A stretch of 64,000 nt of DNA from Candidatus Competibacteraceae bacterium (lineage in GTDB: Bacteria; Pseudomonadota; Gammaproteobacteria; Competibacterales; Competibacteraceae): contig RXIW01000006.1 of the NCBI GenBank assembly GCA_003989065.1, forward strand, positions 1 to 64,000, in the 5' to 3' direction. The notes under the pieces were generated by a model. It did no database searches, was not told where the DNA came from, and saw only the letters and a list, made by a program, of their open reading frames with translations. The position numbers and the translations under genes were made by a program. This document shows positions 19,431-27,817 of this stretch, piece by piece (the stretch's first letter is position 1; each line of letters begins with the position of its first letter).

Positions 19431-20147
19431 TCAATAGCCGAGATAGGCCCGGCGTACATCGTCGTCGGCCAACAGCTCCGCCGCCGGGGCGGTCTTGGCA
19501 ATGCGCCCGGTTTCCAGAATATAGCCGCGATGGGCGATACCGAGGGCGGCACGGGCATTTTGCTCTACCAGTAAAATGGTGACACCCTGGTCGTTCAATT
19601 GGACGATGACTCGGAAAATCTCCTCGACCAACAATGGCGCCAAGCCCATCGACGGTTCATCCAGCAACAGCAGACGCGGCCGGCCGAGCAGGGCGCGACC
19701 GATGGCCAGCATCTGCTGTTGGCCACCGGACAGGGTACCGGCCAGTTGCTGACGCCGTTCGGCCAGAATCGGGAACAGGGTATAGACGCGCTCCAGTTCC
19801 TGCCGCAGCCAGACCCGATCGCGCTGCTGGCGATAAGCTCCCAACTGCAGATTGTCGGCGACGCTGAGCGGCGCGAAAACCTGCCGGCCTTCCGGCACGT
19901 GACAGACGCCGGCGGCGACGATGCGATGAGGGGGCCAGCGGGTGATATCCTGCCCGGCGAAGCGGATGGTGCCGCCGCTGGCGGGATGCAAGCCGGACAG
20001 GGTGTGGAGCAGGGTGGTCTTGCCGGCCCCGTTGCCACCCACGATAGCGACCCGTTCGCCGGCGTGGATGATCAGATCGGCCTGCTGGATCGCCTGGACT
20101 GGGCCGTAATGACTGCTCAGCCGGCAAACCTGCAGCAAAGGTTCCAT
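19431..20147 (-). CDS. livF: Branched-chain amino acid ABC transporter ATPase LivF
   Basis: This 238-residue ATPase belongs to the high-affinity importer of branched-chain or related amino acids. Walker A is GGNGAGKT (about residues 36-43), the signature TLSGGQQQMLAIGRALLG, and Walker B LLLLDEPSMGLAP. The Q-loop region HVPEGRQVF is typical of LivF. The start at 20147 (MEPLLQV) lies 7 bases after the livG stop with GAAG five bases before it. An in-frame ATG at 20165 would overlap livG but has no ribosome binding site. LivF pairs with LivG on the cytoplasmic face of LivH/LivM. Confidence 0.93.
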   Translation of the reverse strand: MEPLLQVCRLSSHYGPVQAIQQADLIIHAGERVAIVGGNGAGKTTLLHTLSGLHPASGGTIRFAGQDITRWPPHRIVAAGVCHVPEGRQVFAPLSVADNLQLGAYRQQRDRVWLRQELERVYTLFPILAERRQQLAGTLSGGQQQMLAIGRALLGRPRLLLLDEPSMGLAPLLVEEIFRVIVQLNDQGVTILLVEQNARAALGIAHRGYILETGRIAKTAPAAELLADDDVRRAYLGY

Positions 20148-20154
20148 CGTCGCT

Positions 20155-20949
20155 TCAGACGGCATAGTGCACTGCGCCTCCCAGATAGGCGGCGATGACC
20201 CGCGGATCGGCCTGAATCTCCGCCGGCGCGCCCTCGGCCAGCACGCTGCCGTAATCCAATACCAGCAGCCGATCGGACACACCCATGACCAGTGGCATGT
20301 GATGTTCGACCAGCAACACAGTCACGCCACTGGCCCTGATTCGGGCGATCAGCTCCCGCAAGGCCAGGGTTTCCGTGTCGTTCAGACCCGCCGCCGGCTC
20401 GTCCAGCAGCAACAGCCGTGGCCGGGCGGCCAGGGCGCGGGCAATCTCGACTCGCTTCATCAAGCCATAGGGCAAAGCGCCCGCGGATTGTTCGGCCCAA
20501 TCCGCCAGGTCGCACAACGTCAGGGCCTCCCGCGCCCATTGCCGCAATTGTCGCTCTTCGCGTCGCACCTGCGGCAGGCGCAGGGCTGCGGCCAGCCAAC
20601 GGGTCCGGGCCCGCAGATGACAGCCAACCATGACATTCTCGATCACGGTCATGTTGAAGAACAACTGCAGATTCTGAAAGGTCCGGGCGATGCCATGGGC
20701 GGCGATGCGATAGGGCGGCAGGCCGCGCAATTCCTGCCCGGCAAAGCGAATGGAGCCAGCCGAAGGGCGATAGAACCCACACAGAGCGTTGAACAGGGTG
20801 GTCTTGCCGGCCCCGTTGGGCCCGATGACGGCCTGAATCACGCCTTCGTCCAGTTGGAAACTGACTCCAGCCAGAGCCATGACCCCGCCGAAGCTCTGTT
20901 CGAGTCCCTCGACCCGCAGCAGAGGGGTGGAGGGCGATAGTGCGTTCAT
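20155..20949 (-). CDS. livG: Branched-chain amino acid ABC transporter ATPase LivG
   Basis: This ATPase is 264 residues long from the chosen ATG at 20949. Walker A is GPNGAGKTTLFN (about residues 43-54), GIARTFQNLQLFFNMTVIENV is the LivG-specific region after the Q loop, LPYGLMKRVEIARALA stands in the signature position, and LLLLDEPAAGLND is Walker B. The signature reads LPYG rather than LSGG, a common LivG variant. The start overlaps the livM stop as ATGA (20946-20949). The in-frame extension to 21024 lies inside livM and lacks family similarity. It works with LivF as a heterodimer. Confidence 0.93.
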   Translation of the reverse strand: MNALSPSTPLLRVEGLEQSFGGVMALAGVSFQLDEGVIQAVIGPNGAGKTTLFNALCGFYRPSAGSIRFAGQELRGLPPYRIAAHGIARTFQNLQLFFNMTVIENVMVGCHLRARTRWLAAALRLPQVRREERQLRQWAREALTLCDLADWAEQSAGALPYGLMKRVEIARALAARPRLLLLDEPAAGLNDTETLALRELIARIRASGVTVLLVEHHMPLVMGVSDRLLVLDYGSVLAEGAPAEIQADPRVIAAYLGGAVHYAV

Positions 20950-21956
20950 GGCGGCGACCCTGGGTCCTGAACTCCGGCCGTCGAAAGGGATCGGTGCCGA
21001 TCGCGCCGTCTGCCAAGACCGCATCTCCGCAACCCCGTGCGCAGCGCCTGACCCAATCCCACGAACAGCCCCTGGGGCAGAAAGATCATGACCGCCATCA
21101 GCAGCGCGCCGTGAATGAGCATCTCATAATCCTCGAACACCACCAGGCCCTGGCGCAGCAAGGTCAAGGCGATGGCGCCGCAAGCCGCGCCGAAGGTCGA
21201 GGCAATGCCGCCCAGCACCACCATAGTCACCAGCTCGACCGACACCGCCAGGTTGAACGAGTCCGGGCTGACGAACGCCTGCTGGTGGGCGAACAGACTG
21301 CCAGCAAAAGCGGCGAACAGGGCCGAAACCACGAACACCTGAGTCTTGGCGCGGGCGGTATCGATACCCATCATCTGGGCGGCGAACTCGGAACCGTGCA
21401 CCGCTCGCAAAGCCCGACCGATCTGCGAGTCCACCAGATTGAGCGACAACCAGATCGCCAGCAACATCGCCGCCGCAATCACGCCATACCATTGCAGATC
21501 GCCTTCGACCGTCCAACCGAACAGGTTCAGCGGTGGAATGCCGGACAGGCCATCCGGACCACCGGTCCAGTCGGTGGCCTGCACCAGGATGACATGGACA
21601 ATGACGCCGAAACCTAGGGTGGCCATCGCCAGATAGTGTCCGCGCAGTCGCAGGATCGGACGCGCCAGCAACCAAGCCAGTAGTCCAGCGACCAGCAGAC
21701 CGGCCAGCAGGGCCAGCAGTCCCGGCCAGCCGAAGCGGGTGGTCAGGATGGCGGAAGCATATGCGCCCATGCCGAAGAAGGCGGCGTGACCGAGGGAAAT
21801 CTGACCGGCATAGCCCACCAGCAGATTGAGGCCGACCGCCAGGATCGCATGCAGGCCAGCCGACGCCCCCACCACGATCACGAAATAGTCGTTGGGAAAC
21901 AGCAGTGGAAGTAATACGACCAGTGCTGCGAAACCATAGAAACCCGCCAGTCGCAT
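20946..21956 (-). CDS. livM: Branched-chain amino acid ABC transporter permease LivM
   Basis: This 336-residue inner-membrane permease has about 8-10 hydrophobic segments. The family blocks AVGLNLLVGYAGQISLGHAAFFGMGAYASA near residues 40-70, HYLAMATLGFGVIVH, ALRAVHGSEFAAQMMGIDTARAK (the coupling loop that contacts the ATPases) and VTMVVLGGIASTFGAACGAI are present. It pairs with LivH to form the channel. The livH stop is 3 bases upstream and livG overlaps its stop by 4 bases, so the block is co-translated. The C-terminal tail after the last segment is Arg-rich and of no recognised function. Confidence 0.93.
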   Translation of the reverse strand: MRLAGFYGFAALVVLLPLLFPNDYFVIVVGASAGLHAILAVGLNLLVGYAGQISLGHAAFFGMGAYASAILTTRFGWPGLLALLAGLLVAGLLAWLLARPILRLRGHYLAMATLGFGVIVHVILVQATDWTGGPDGLSGIPPLNLFGWTVEGDLQWYGVIAAAMLLAIWLSLNLVDSQIGRALRAVHGSEFAAQMMGIDTARAKTQVFVVSALFAAFAGSLFAHQQAFVSPDSFNLAVSVELVTMVVLGGIASTFGAACGAIALTLLRQGLVVFEDYEMLIHGALLMAVMIFLPQGLFVGLGQALRTGLRRCGLGRRRDRHRSLSTAGVQDPGSPP

Positions 21957-21959
21957 CGT

Positions 21960-22835
21960 TCAGACCCGCTCTGCGACCTTGTGGCCGAACAGACCGGTCG
22001 GCTCGAAAAACAGCACCATCAACACGAACAGGAAAGCGATGGCGTCCTTGTAACCCGATGAGATCAACCCCGCTCCCAGCGATTCCAGCACCCCCAGCAG
22101 CAATCCGCCGACGACTGCGCCCATCGGATTGCCCATGCCACCGACGATGGCGGCGGAAAACCCCTTCAAGCCGAGCATGACGCCGGCCTCGTAGGAACTG
22201 AAGGTGATAGGTGCGATCAGGATTCCGGCCAGCGCGCCCAATCCAGCCGATAGGCCATAGGCCAGCCGCAGCATGACCCGCACGTTGATGCCGACCAGTT
22301 GGGCGGCCGTACGATTATAGGAGCATGCCAGCAGGGCCTTGCCAGGCCGGGTCCGCTCGAAGAAAAAGCGGACGCCGAGCACCAGCAAAGCCGTGCCACC
22401 GAGTACCCACAAGCTCTGCGGCAGGAGGGTCGCGCTGCCCAACTGGATGGGAGCATCGCCGGAGAAAGCTGGCAACCGGTGGAAATCCTTGCCCCATAGC
22501 AGCAGGGCCGCGCCGCGCAGGAAGATCGCCGCACCGATAGTGATGATGATGGTGCTAACCACTGGCGCACCCAGCGCCGGTTCGATCGCAAACCGCTCCA
22601 GCAGCAGTCCGACCAGGACGGTCAGTCCGGTAGCGGCCAGGGCGGCCAGCGGCAGAGGCAGACCAGCGCCCAGCAGGGCAATGGTGAGCATGGCCCCCAG
22701 CATCACGAATTCTCCCTGGGCGAAGTTCACCACGTCGGACGCGTTGTAGATCAGCGCAAACCCCAATCCGACCAGGGCGTACAGCGAGCCGACGGTAATA
22801 CCGGTGAGCAAGAATTGAAAAAGCTGTTCAGGCAT
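21960..22835 (-). CDS. livH: Branched-chain amino acid ABC transporter permease LivH
   Basis: This 291-residue inner-membrane permease has the LivH pattern: LLTGITVGSLYALVGLGFALIYNASDVVNFAQGEFVMLGAM at the N-terminus, a central coupling region with GKALLACSYNRTAAQLVGINV, and KGFSAAIVGGMGNPMGAVVGGLLLGVLESLG near the C-terminus. It forms the transmembrane pore with LivM. It lies 38 bases after livJ1 and 3 bases before livM. No strong ribosome binding site precedes the ATG, which suggests dependence on upstream translation or an AT-independent start. The substrate is set by the two binding proteins rather than by the permease. Confidence 0.93.
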   Translation of the reverse strand: MPEQLFQFLLTGITVGSLYALVGLGFALIYNASDVVNFAQGEFVMLGAMLTIALLGAGLPLPLAALAATGLTVLVGLLLERFAIEPALGAPVVSTIIITIGAAIFLRGAALLLWGKDFHRLPAFSGDAPIQLGSATLLPQSLWVLGGTALLVLGVRFFFERTRPGKALLACSYNRTAAQLVGINVRVMLRLAYGLSAGLGALAGILIAPITFSSYEAGVMLGLKGFSAAIVGGMGNPMGAVVGGLLLGVLESLGAGLISSGYKDAIAFLFVLMVLFFEPTGLFGHKVAERV

Positions 22836-22873
22836 GGCGATAGAGGGTCAATAGGAAGTCAGCGACAGTCGAG

Positions 22874-24019
22874 CTAGGGGAGCAGTCGCCAGGAGCCGTT
22901 ATGGATTTCCACCATTCTGAAGGCATCCGCATTGAGGCCGACATGATCCTCCGGGGTCATCTCGAACACCCCGGCGACACCGATGAGACCTGAGGTGCGC
23001 TCGATCTCGTCACGCAGCTTGGCTTTGTCAACGTCGCCCGCCCGTCGAATGGCCGCCACGGCGATCATCAAGCCATCGTAGGCGTGGCCACCGAAGGTCG
23101 ACACGGGACCGTATTGGCTCTCATAGCGCCGCTTGTAGGCCAGCAACACCGGCTTTTGCGGATTGGCGTCGGGCAATTGCTCGGCAACCACCAGCGCAGC
23201 CGCCGGCAGACGCACGCCTTCGGCCGCCGCGCCCGCCTGTTCGATGAAGGATTGAGAGACGACCCCATGCGATTGATACAAAGGGAGGGTAATCCCAAGC
23301 TGTTTGGCGTCTCGAGTGACGACGGCCGGCGCCTGGCCGAAGCCAAAATTGATGATGGCCTGGGCGTTACTGGCCTTGATCCGAGCCAGTTGCGCAGTCA
23401 TGTCGGCATCCTGGTTACCATAGGTCTCATCGGCGACGATGGCGATGCCGTACTGGGGGGCCAACTGGTGCAGTTGGGCACGGCCAGACTGGTCGAAGCC
23501 GCCGTCGCCGGTGATCAAGGCCACTTTGGTCAGGCCACGCTTGCGCAGGTTGGCGTAGATCTTGGCGACGGCCATGCGGTCGGTGTGGGGGGTCTTGAAC
23601 ACCCAGTGCTTGACCGGGTCGATGATTTCGATCCCGCCCGCCAGCGAGATGAGCGGAATCCTAGCCTGTTCCACTGCGGGAATGACAGCCATGGTGTCGC
23701 CCGTGGTCGACCCGCCGATGAGCAGATCGACCCGATCCTGTTCGATCAGGCGCTTGACGCAGGCGATCGCCTGCTGGGCGTTACCGCCAGTATCACAGTC
23801 GTGCAACTCGATAGTCCGCCCGATGACACCGCCCTTGGCATTGAGATCAGCGATATAGCTTCGCAAGGTCTTGAGTTCGGGATCGCCCAGCGACGCGGAC
23901 GGACCGGTCAGGGTCAGGAAGGCCCCGATCCGGATCGGCTCCATAGCGCTGGCCACCTGGAGACCACCCCACAGTAGTAAAGCCGCTGCCGACATGCTGC
24001 GCCACCATCCGCTTCTCAT
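22874..24019 (-). CDS. livJ: Periplasmic amino-acid-binding protein, LivJ family (copy 1)
   Basis: This 381-residue protein has an N-terminal signal peptide (residues 1-25, basic MRSGWWRS then a hydrophobic core, cleavage near VASA). It is followed by a type I periplasmic-binding fold: EPIRIGAFLTLTGPSASLGDPELKTL, LLIGGSTTGDTMAVIPAVEQARIPLIS and ALITGDGGFDQSGRAQ. It delivers substrate to LivHMGF. The start at 24019 is supported by AAGGAAG eight bases upstream and by the signal peptide; the longer frame to 24193 runs into iorB. It is closely similar over its whole length to the second binding protein at 26571-27725, so the pair is a duplication flanking iorAB. The ligand is not determinable; aromatic amino acids or aryl acids are plausible from context. 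Confidence 0.88.
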   Translation of the reverse strand: MRSGWWRSMSAAALLLWGGLQVASAMEPIRIGAFLTLTGPSASLGDPELKTLRSYIADLNAKGGVIGRTIELHDCDTGGNAQQAIACVKRLIEQDRVDLLIGGSTTGDTMAVIPAVEQARIPLISLAGGIEIIDPVKHWVFKTPHTDRMAVAKIYANLRKRGLTKVALITGDGGFDQSGRAQLHQLAPQYGIAIVADETYGNQDADMTAQLARIKASNAQAIINFGFGQAPAVVTRDAKQLGITLPLYQSHGVVSQSFIEQAGAAAEGVRLPAAALVVAEQLPDANPQKPVLLAYKRRYESQYGPVSTFGGHAYDGLMIAVAAIRRAGDVDKAKLRDEIERTSGLIGVAGVFEMTPEDHVGLNADAFRMVEIHNGSWRLLP

Positions 24020-24080
24020 CGTCAAGCTTCCTTCTGTGGGTGGAGACCTGCTTGCGTTGTCCGGGTCGTCCAGTTGCCGT

Positions 24081-24683
24081 TCAACGGTCGGTGTGGCCCG
24101 CCTGGCGGCCGGCGTCGAACGCTTGGGCGTTGACCTCGGCCAACTTGGGCTTATAGGCGCGGAATCCCTCAATGATGGCCGTCTTGAGCACATCGGCTGG
24201 AAAAGGCAGATGGTCGCTGATCGCCCCCAGCATGATGCTGTTCACCAGCTTGGGATTGCCCAGCTGCTCGGCGATGGCGCCGGCGTCGAAGGCGTGAACC
24301 TCGACTCCGGATGCAGCCAGCTGGCCGATCGGGTCGGCGGGGTAGTCGTAAAGGCCGACCGACACCACCGGCGGAGCGATGCGCAAAGTATTGACCATGG
24401 CCACGCCGGTCGGGCGCAGCCAAGGCAACCAGCGCAGCGCCTCGGCGGCCTCGAAGCCGATCAACAGATCGGCCTCGCCGGCGTCGATCTGCGGTGAATA
24501 GATCCTGGGGCCGAAACGGACGTGCGAGGACACCACGCCGCCGCGCTGGGCCATGCCAGCCACTTCGGTCTTCTTGACATCGTAACCCTGGTTGAGGGCG
24601 GTGCGAGCCAGCATTTCGGCGGCAGTCATCACGCCCTGACCGCCGATGCCGACCACGAGAATATTGATGATGCCGTCACGCAT
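24081..24683 (-). CDS. iorB: Indolepyruvate ferredoxin oxidoreductase, beta subunit
   Basis: This 200-residue gamma/beta-type subunit of a 2-oxoacid:ferredoxin oxidoreductase starts with MRDGIINILVVGIGGQGVMTAAEMLARTALNQGYDVKKTEVAGMAQRGGVVSSHVRFG, the family signature. The GIGGQG nucleotide-type loop is at residues 12-17. With IorA it oxidatively decarboxylates aryl-pyruvates such as indolepyruvate and phenylpyruvate to aryl-acetyl-CoA, reducing ferredoxin. It starts inside the last codons of iorA (8-base overlap, 24676-24683), which fits a stoichiometric complex. The longer frame to 24830 lies within iorA and is not used. Confidence 0.92.
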   Translation of the reverse strand: MRDGIINILVVGIGGQGVMTAAEMLARTALNQGYDVKKTEVAGMAQRGGVVSSHVRFGPRIYSPQIDAGEADLLIGFEAAEALRWLPWLRPTGVAMVNTLRIAPPVVSVGLYDYPADPIGQLAASGVEVHAFDAGAIAEQLGNPKLVNSIMLGAISDHLPFPADVLKTAIIEGFRAYKPKLAEVNAQAFDAGRQAGHTDR

Positions 24684-26541
24684 GGGGCTGGATCCGAACG
24701 ACGGAGTCTTGGGATTGCTGCACGATCGCTGCTGGAGCGCAGGTCCCGGCGCACATGTGGCAGCCGGTGCAGGCGTTGGGGTCGATGCGGGCGAACACCA
24801 GTTCCCGGCTCTTGCCGCTCTTGGTGGCAACGCGCTCGCGGCGGGCCACCGAGATGGCCGGACAACCCAGGTCGATGCAATTGCCGCAACCGGTGCAGAG
24901 GTCCTCGACCACCGCGTAGGGCCGGAAGCGCTCGAAACGGTCGGTCAGGGAGCAGGGCCGGGTGGTGATGATGACCGACGGCTCTTCCATCTTGATCTCT
25001 TCCCGCACCAGCTTGACGATGGTCGGCAGCTCATAGGGATCGACCGTGCGGATCCGTTCGGGGCGGACGCCCAGCCCTTCGGCCAGCTTGACGAAATCGA
25101 CTCGCGGGGCCGGCAAGCCGTGCAAATTCTGGCCGGTGCCGGGATTCTCCTGGCCACCGGTCATGCCAACCGAACGGTTGTCGAGCAATAGCACGGTGAC
25201 GTTGCCACGGTTGTAGATCATGTTCAGCAGGCCCTGCATGCCCATGTGCAGGAAGGTCGAATCGCCGATCACGGCAACGATGTGCTTCTGCTCGTCCGAG
25301 GCACCGCGCCCCTTGTCCATGCCATGGGCCATGCTGAGCGAGGCCCCCATGCAGGTGCAGGTGTCCAGCGCGTTCCAGGGATGGCCGGCCCCCAAGGTAT
25401 AGCAACCGATGTCGCCAACGATGTTGAGGTTGCGGATGTGGGACAGGGCGAAGTAGGGGCCCAGATGAGGGCAAGAGGCGCACATGGTCGGCGGACGGGG
25501 AAAGACTCCAGCCTGGAGCGGCTTTGGCGCTTCATGGAGCTCGCCCAGCAGGGCTTTGATGGCAGGGCGCAACACGCTGGGGGCCAACTCGCCGCAGCGT
25601 GGCAGCAGCTCCTTGCCTTGCACGGCGATGCCGGCGGCGCGAATTTCGGTCTCCAGCAGCGCTTCGGTCTCCTCGACCACCACCAGGGTATCGACGGTGG
25701 CGGCGAAAGCGCGGATCTTCTCCAACGGCGGCGGATGGCTAAAACCGAGCTTGAGCACGGGCGCGTTGGGAAATGCTTCACGCACATGCATGAAGGCCGG
25801 GCCGGAGGTGACGAAACCGATGCGCCGGTCGCTGCCGACATAGGCGGTATTCAGCTCGCTGGTTTCGCTCAGGGCGCGTAATTGGCGATCCCGCTCGTGC
25901 ATCAACGCCAAGCGCGGCTTGGCGTTGGCCGGCGTCATCACCCAGCGCTGAGGATTTTTCTGGAACCCGGCAGCCGGATGCTCGACGCGCTCCCCGGTAA
26001 ATTCCACCATGGCCTTGACGTGACAGACGCGGGTGGTCATGCGTACGATGACCGGCGTTTCGTACTGCTCGGACAGGTCGAAGGCCATCTTCGTCATTTC
26101 ATAGGCTTCCTGGGAATCGGCCGGCTCCAGGATTGGCATATGGCCGAAACGGCCCCAGTAGCGGGAATCCTGCTCATTCTGCGAGGAGGACAGGCCGACG
26201 TCATCGGCCACTACCAGCACCAGACCGCCGACCACGCCGGCCAGCGACTGGGTCATGAAGGCGTCGGAGGCGACGTTCATGCCGACGTGTTTCATAGCCG
26301 CCAACGCCCGCGAGCCCGCCAACGAAGCGCCGATGGCGACCTCTACGGCCACCTTCTCGTTGACCGACCATTCGGAGTAGATGTCGGGATAGAGTGCGAT
26401 GTTTTCCAGAATTTCGGTCGCCGGGGTACCGGGGTAGGCGGCGGCGACCCGCACGCCGGCTTCCCAGGCGGCGCGGGCGACGGCTTCGTTGCCGGAGAGA
26501 AGATGGCGGCTTGCGGCCTTGGCGTGAACCACTGCATTCAT
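24676..26541 (-). CDS. iorA: Indolepyruvate ferredoxin oxidoreductase, alpha subunit
   Basis: This 621-residue subunit carries thiamine diphosphate and iron-sulphur clusters. The N-terminal pyrimidine-binding domain (LSGNEAVARAAWEAGVRVAAAYPGTPATEI) is followed by the TPP-binding domain with GDIGCYTLGAGHPW and VIGDSTFLHMGMQGLLNMIYN (GDS...N Mg-binding motif). The C-terminal ferredoxin domain has Cys549, 552, 555, 560 and Cys591, 594, 597, 601. The first cluster is a classical CxxCxxCx4CP and the second is CxxCxxCx3C. The enzyme is cytoplasmic, oxygen-sensitive in characterised members, and used in aromatic amino acid catabolism. It lies between the two livJ copies, 29 bases after livJ2. Confidence 0.94.
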   Translation of the reverse strand: MNAVVHAKAASRHLLSGNEAVARAAWEAGVRVAAAYPGTPATEILENIALYPDIYSEWSVNEKVAVEVAIGASLAGSRALAAMKHVGMNVASDAFMTQSLAGVVGGLVLVVADDVGLSSSQNEQDSRYWGRFGHMPILEPADSQEAYEMTKMAFDLSEQYETPVIVRMTTRVCHVKAMVEFTGERVEHPAAGFQKNPQRWVMTPANAKPRLALMHERDRQLRALSETSELNTAYVGSDRRIGFVTSGPAFMHVREAFPNAPVLKLGFSHPPPLEKIRAFAATVDTLVVVEETEALLETEIRAAGIAVQGKELLPRCGELAPSVLRPAIKALLGELHEAPKPLQAGVFPRPPTMCASCPHLGPYFALSHIRNLNIVGDIGCYTLGAGHPWNALDTCTCMGASLSMAHGMDKGRGASDEQKHIVAVIGDSTFLHMGMQGLLNMIYNRGNVTVLLLDNRSVGMTGGQENPGTGQNLHGLPAPRVDFVKLAEGLGVRPERIRTVDPYELPTIVKLVREEIKMEEPSVIITTRPCSLTDRFERFRPYAVVEDLCTGCGNCIDLGCPAISVARRERVATKSGKSRELVFARIDPNACTGCHMCAGTCAPAAIVQQSQDSVVRIQPHA

Positions 26542-26570
26542 GAAGGATGAAGACCTCTTGAAGAGACTGA

Positions 26571-27725
26571 TTAGGGCTTGGTGTCGATCAGTTTCCAGCT
26601 GCCGTCACGGATTTCGACCAGTTTGAAGGCATCGGGACCCAGACCCATGTGATCCTGGGGATTCATGTTGAAGACGCCAGCGGTGCCGATGAAGCCCTGA
26701 GTTTTCTCGATTTCGTCGCGCACCTTGGCTTTGTCCACGCTGCCGGCGCGCTCGATGGCGGCCTTGGCGATGAACAGGCTGTCGTAGCCATGGCCACCGA
26801 AAGTCGAAACCGGTCCATACTGGGCTTCGTATTGTTGTTTGTAGGCGAGCAGAACCGGTTTTTGCGGATCGCTGTCCGGCAACTGTTCGGCAACGACCAG
26901 GGCGGCCGCCGGCAGGCGCACGCCCTCGGCGGCATCGCCGGCCAATTCGATGAAGGTTTTGGACGCGACCCCATGGGAATGGTACAGGGGGAGGGTGATG
27001 CCGAGTTGCTTGATGTTCTTGGTGACGATGGCCGGAGCCTGACCGAAGCCGAAGTTGAGGATGGCCTGGGCGTCGGTAGCTCGGATCTTGGTCAACTGGG
27101 TGGTCATGTCGGTATCCTTGTTGCCGTAGGATTCATCGGCCACCAGGGTGATACCGTACTGAGGAGCCAGCTTGATAATTTGCTCGCGGCCGGACTTGTC
27201 AAAACCGCCATCACCGGTGATCAGCGCCACCTTGGTCAGCCCGCGCTGGCGCATGTCCTCGAAGATGCGGATGACGGCCATGCGGTCGGTGGGCGCGACC
27301 TTGAATACCCACTGCTTGGTGGGATCGGTGATTTCCACGGCGGCTGCCAGCGAGATGAACGGAATGCCGGCTTTTTCCACATCGGGAATGACCGCCAGGG
27401 AGTCGCCGGAGGTGGTCCCGCCGATGAGGAGATCGACCTGATCCTTCTTGATCAGGCGCTTGACGAAGTTGACCGCTTCGCGGGCATTGCCGCCGGTGTC
27501 GTAGTGCACCAGTTCGAGCGGGCGGCCGTCGATGCCACCCTTGGCGTTGATCTGGTCGATATACAGGCGCAGCGTCTTCAACTCGGGGTCGCCGAGGAAC
27601 GAGGCCGAACCGGTGATCGTCAGAAATGCACCGATCTTGATGGGATCAGCGGCCTGCGCGATGTTCATCCCCGCCAGCAACACGAGGGTCAACAAACTCC
27701 TTCCCATCGTACTTATTATTTTCAT
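26571..27725 (-). CDS. livJ: Periplasmic amino-acid-binding protein, LivJ family (copy 2)
   Basis: This 384-residue protein has a signal peptide at residues 1-25 (MKIISTMGRSLLTLVLLAGMNIAQA) and a LivJ-type binding domain. It is a close paralogue of copy 1; for example GVRLPAAALVVAEQLPD and the following PQKPVLLAYK are the same in both, while most changes are surface-type K/R/Q/D swaps. It is the first gene of the minus-strand unit, with GGAGAAGAG upstream of the ATG at 27725. The promoter must lie in the short AT-rich gap 27726-27805. A different ligand range or dosage are the likely reasons for keeping both. Confidence 0.88.
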   Translation of the reverse strand: MKIISTMGRSLLTLVLLAGMNIAQAADPIKIGAFLTITGSASFLGDPELKTLRLYIDQINAKGGIDGRPLELVHYDTGGNAREAVNFVKRLIKKDQVDLLIGGTTSGDSLAVIPDVEKAGIPFISLAAAVEITDPTKQWVFKVAPTDRMAVIRIFEDMRQRGLTKVALITGDGGFDKSGREQIIKLAPQYGITLVADESYGNKDTDMTTQLTKIRATDAQAILNFGFGQAPAIVTKNIKQLGITLPLYHSHGVASKTFIELAGDAAEGVRLPAAALVVAEQLPDSDPQKPVLLAYKQQYEAQYGPVSTFGGHGYDSLFIAKAAIERAGSVDKAKVRDEIEKTQGFIGTAGVFNMNPQDHMGLGPDAFKLVEIRDGSWKLIDTKP

Positions 27726-27793
27726 TATCGCTCTTCTCCACCAAACCGGGCCAGCTGAAAAAACCTAACTATCTTTAAGAGAAATGGAATAAT

Positions 27794-27817
27794 CAACCGA
27801 TTTTTTCAATCGGGTTG
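27794..27817 (-). terminator. Weak hairpin at the end of the kfrA-like gene
   Basis: CAACCGATT (27794-27802) can pair with AATCGGGTTG (27808-27817) with one bulged base and a 5-base loop. On the minus strand it overlaps the end of the kfrA-like gene and is followed by ATTATTCCATTTCTC, only moderately T-rich. It may be a weak terminator that insulates livJ2. Confidence 0.35.
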
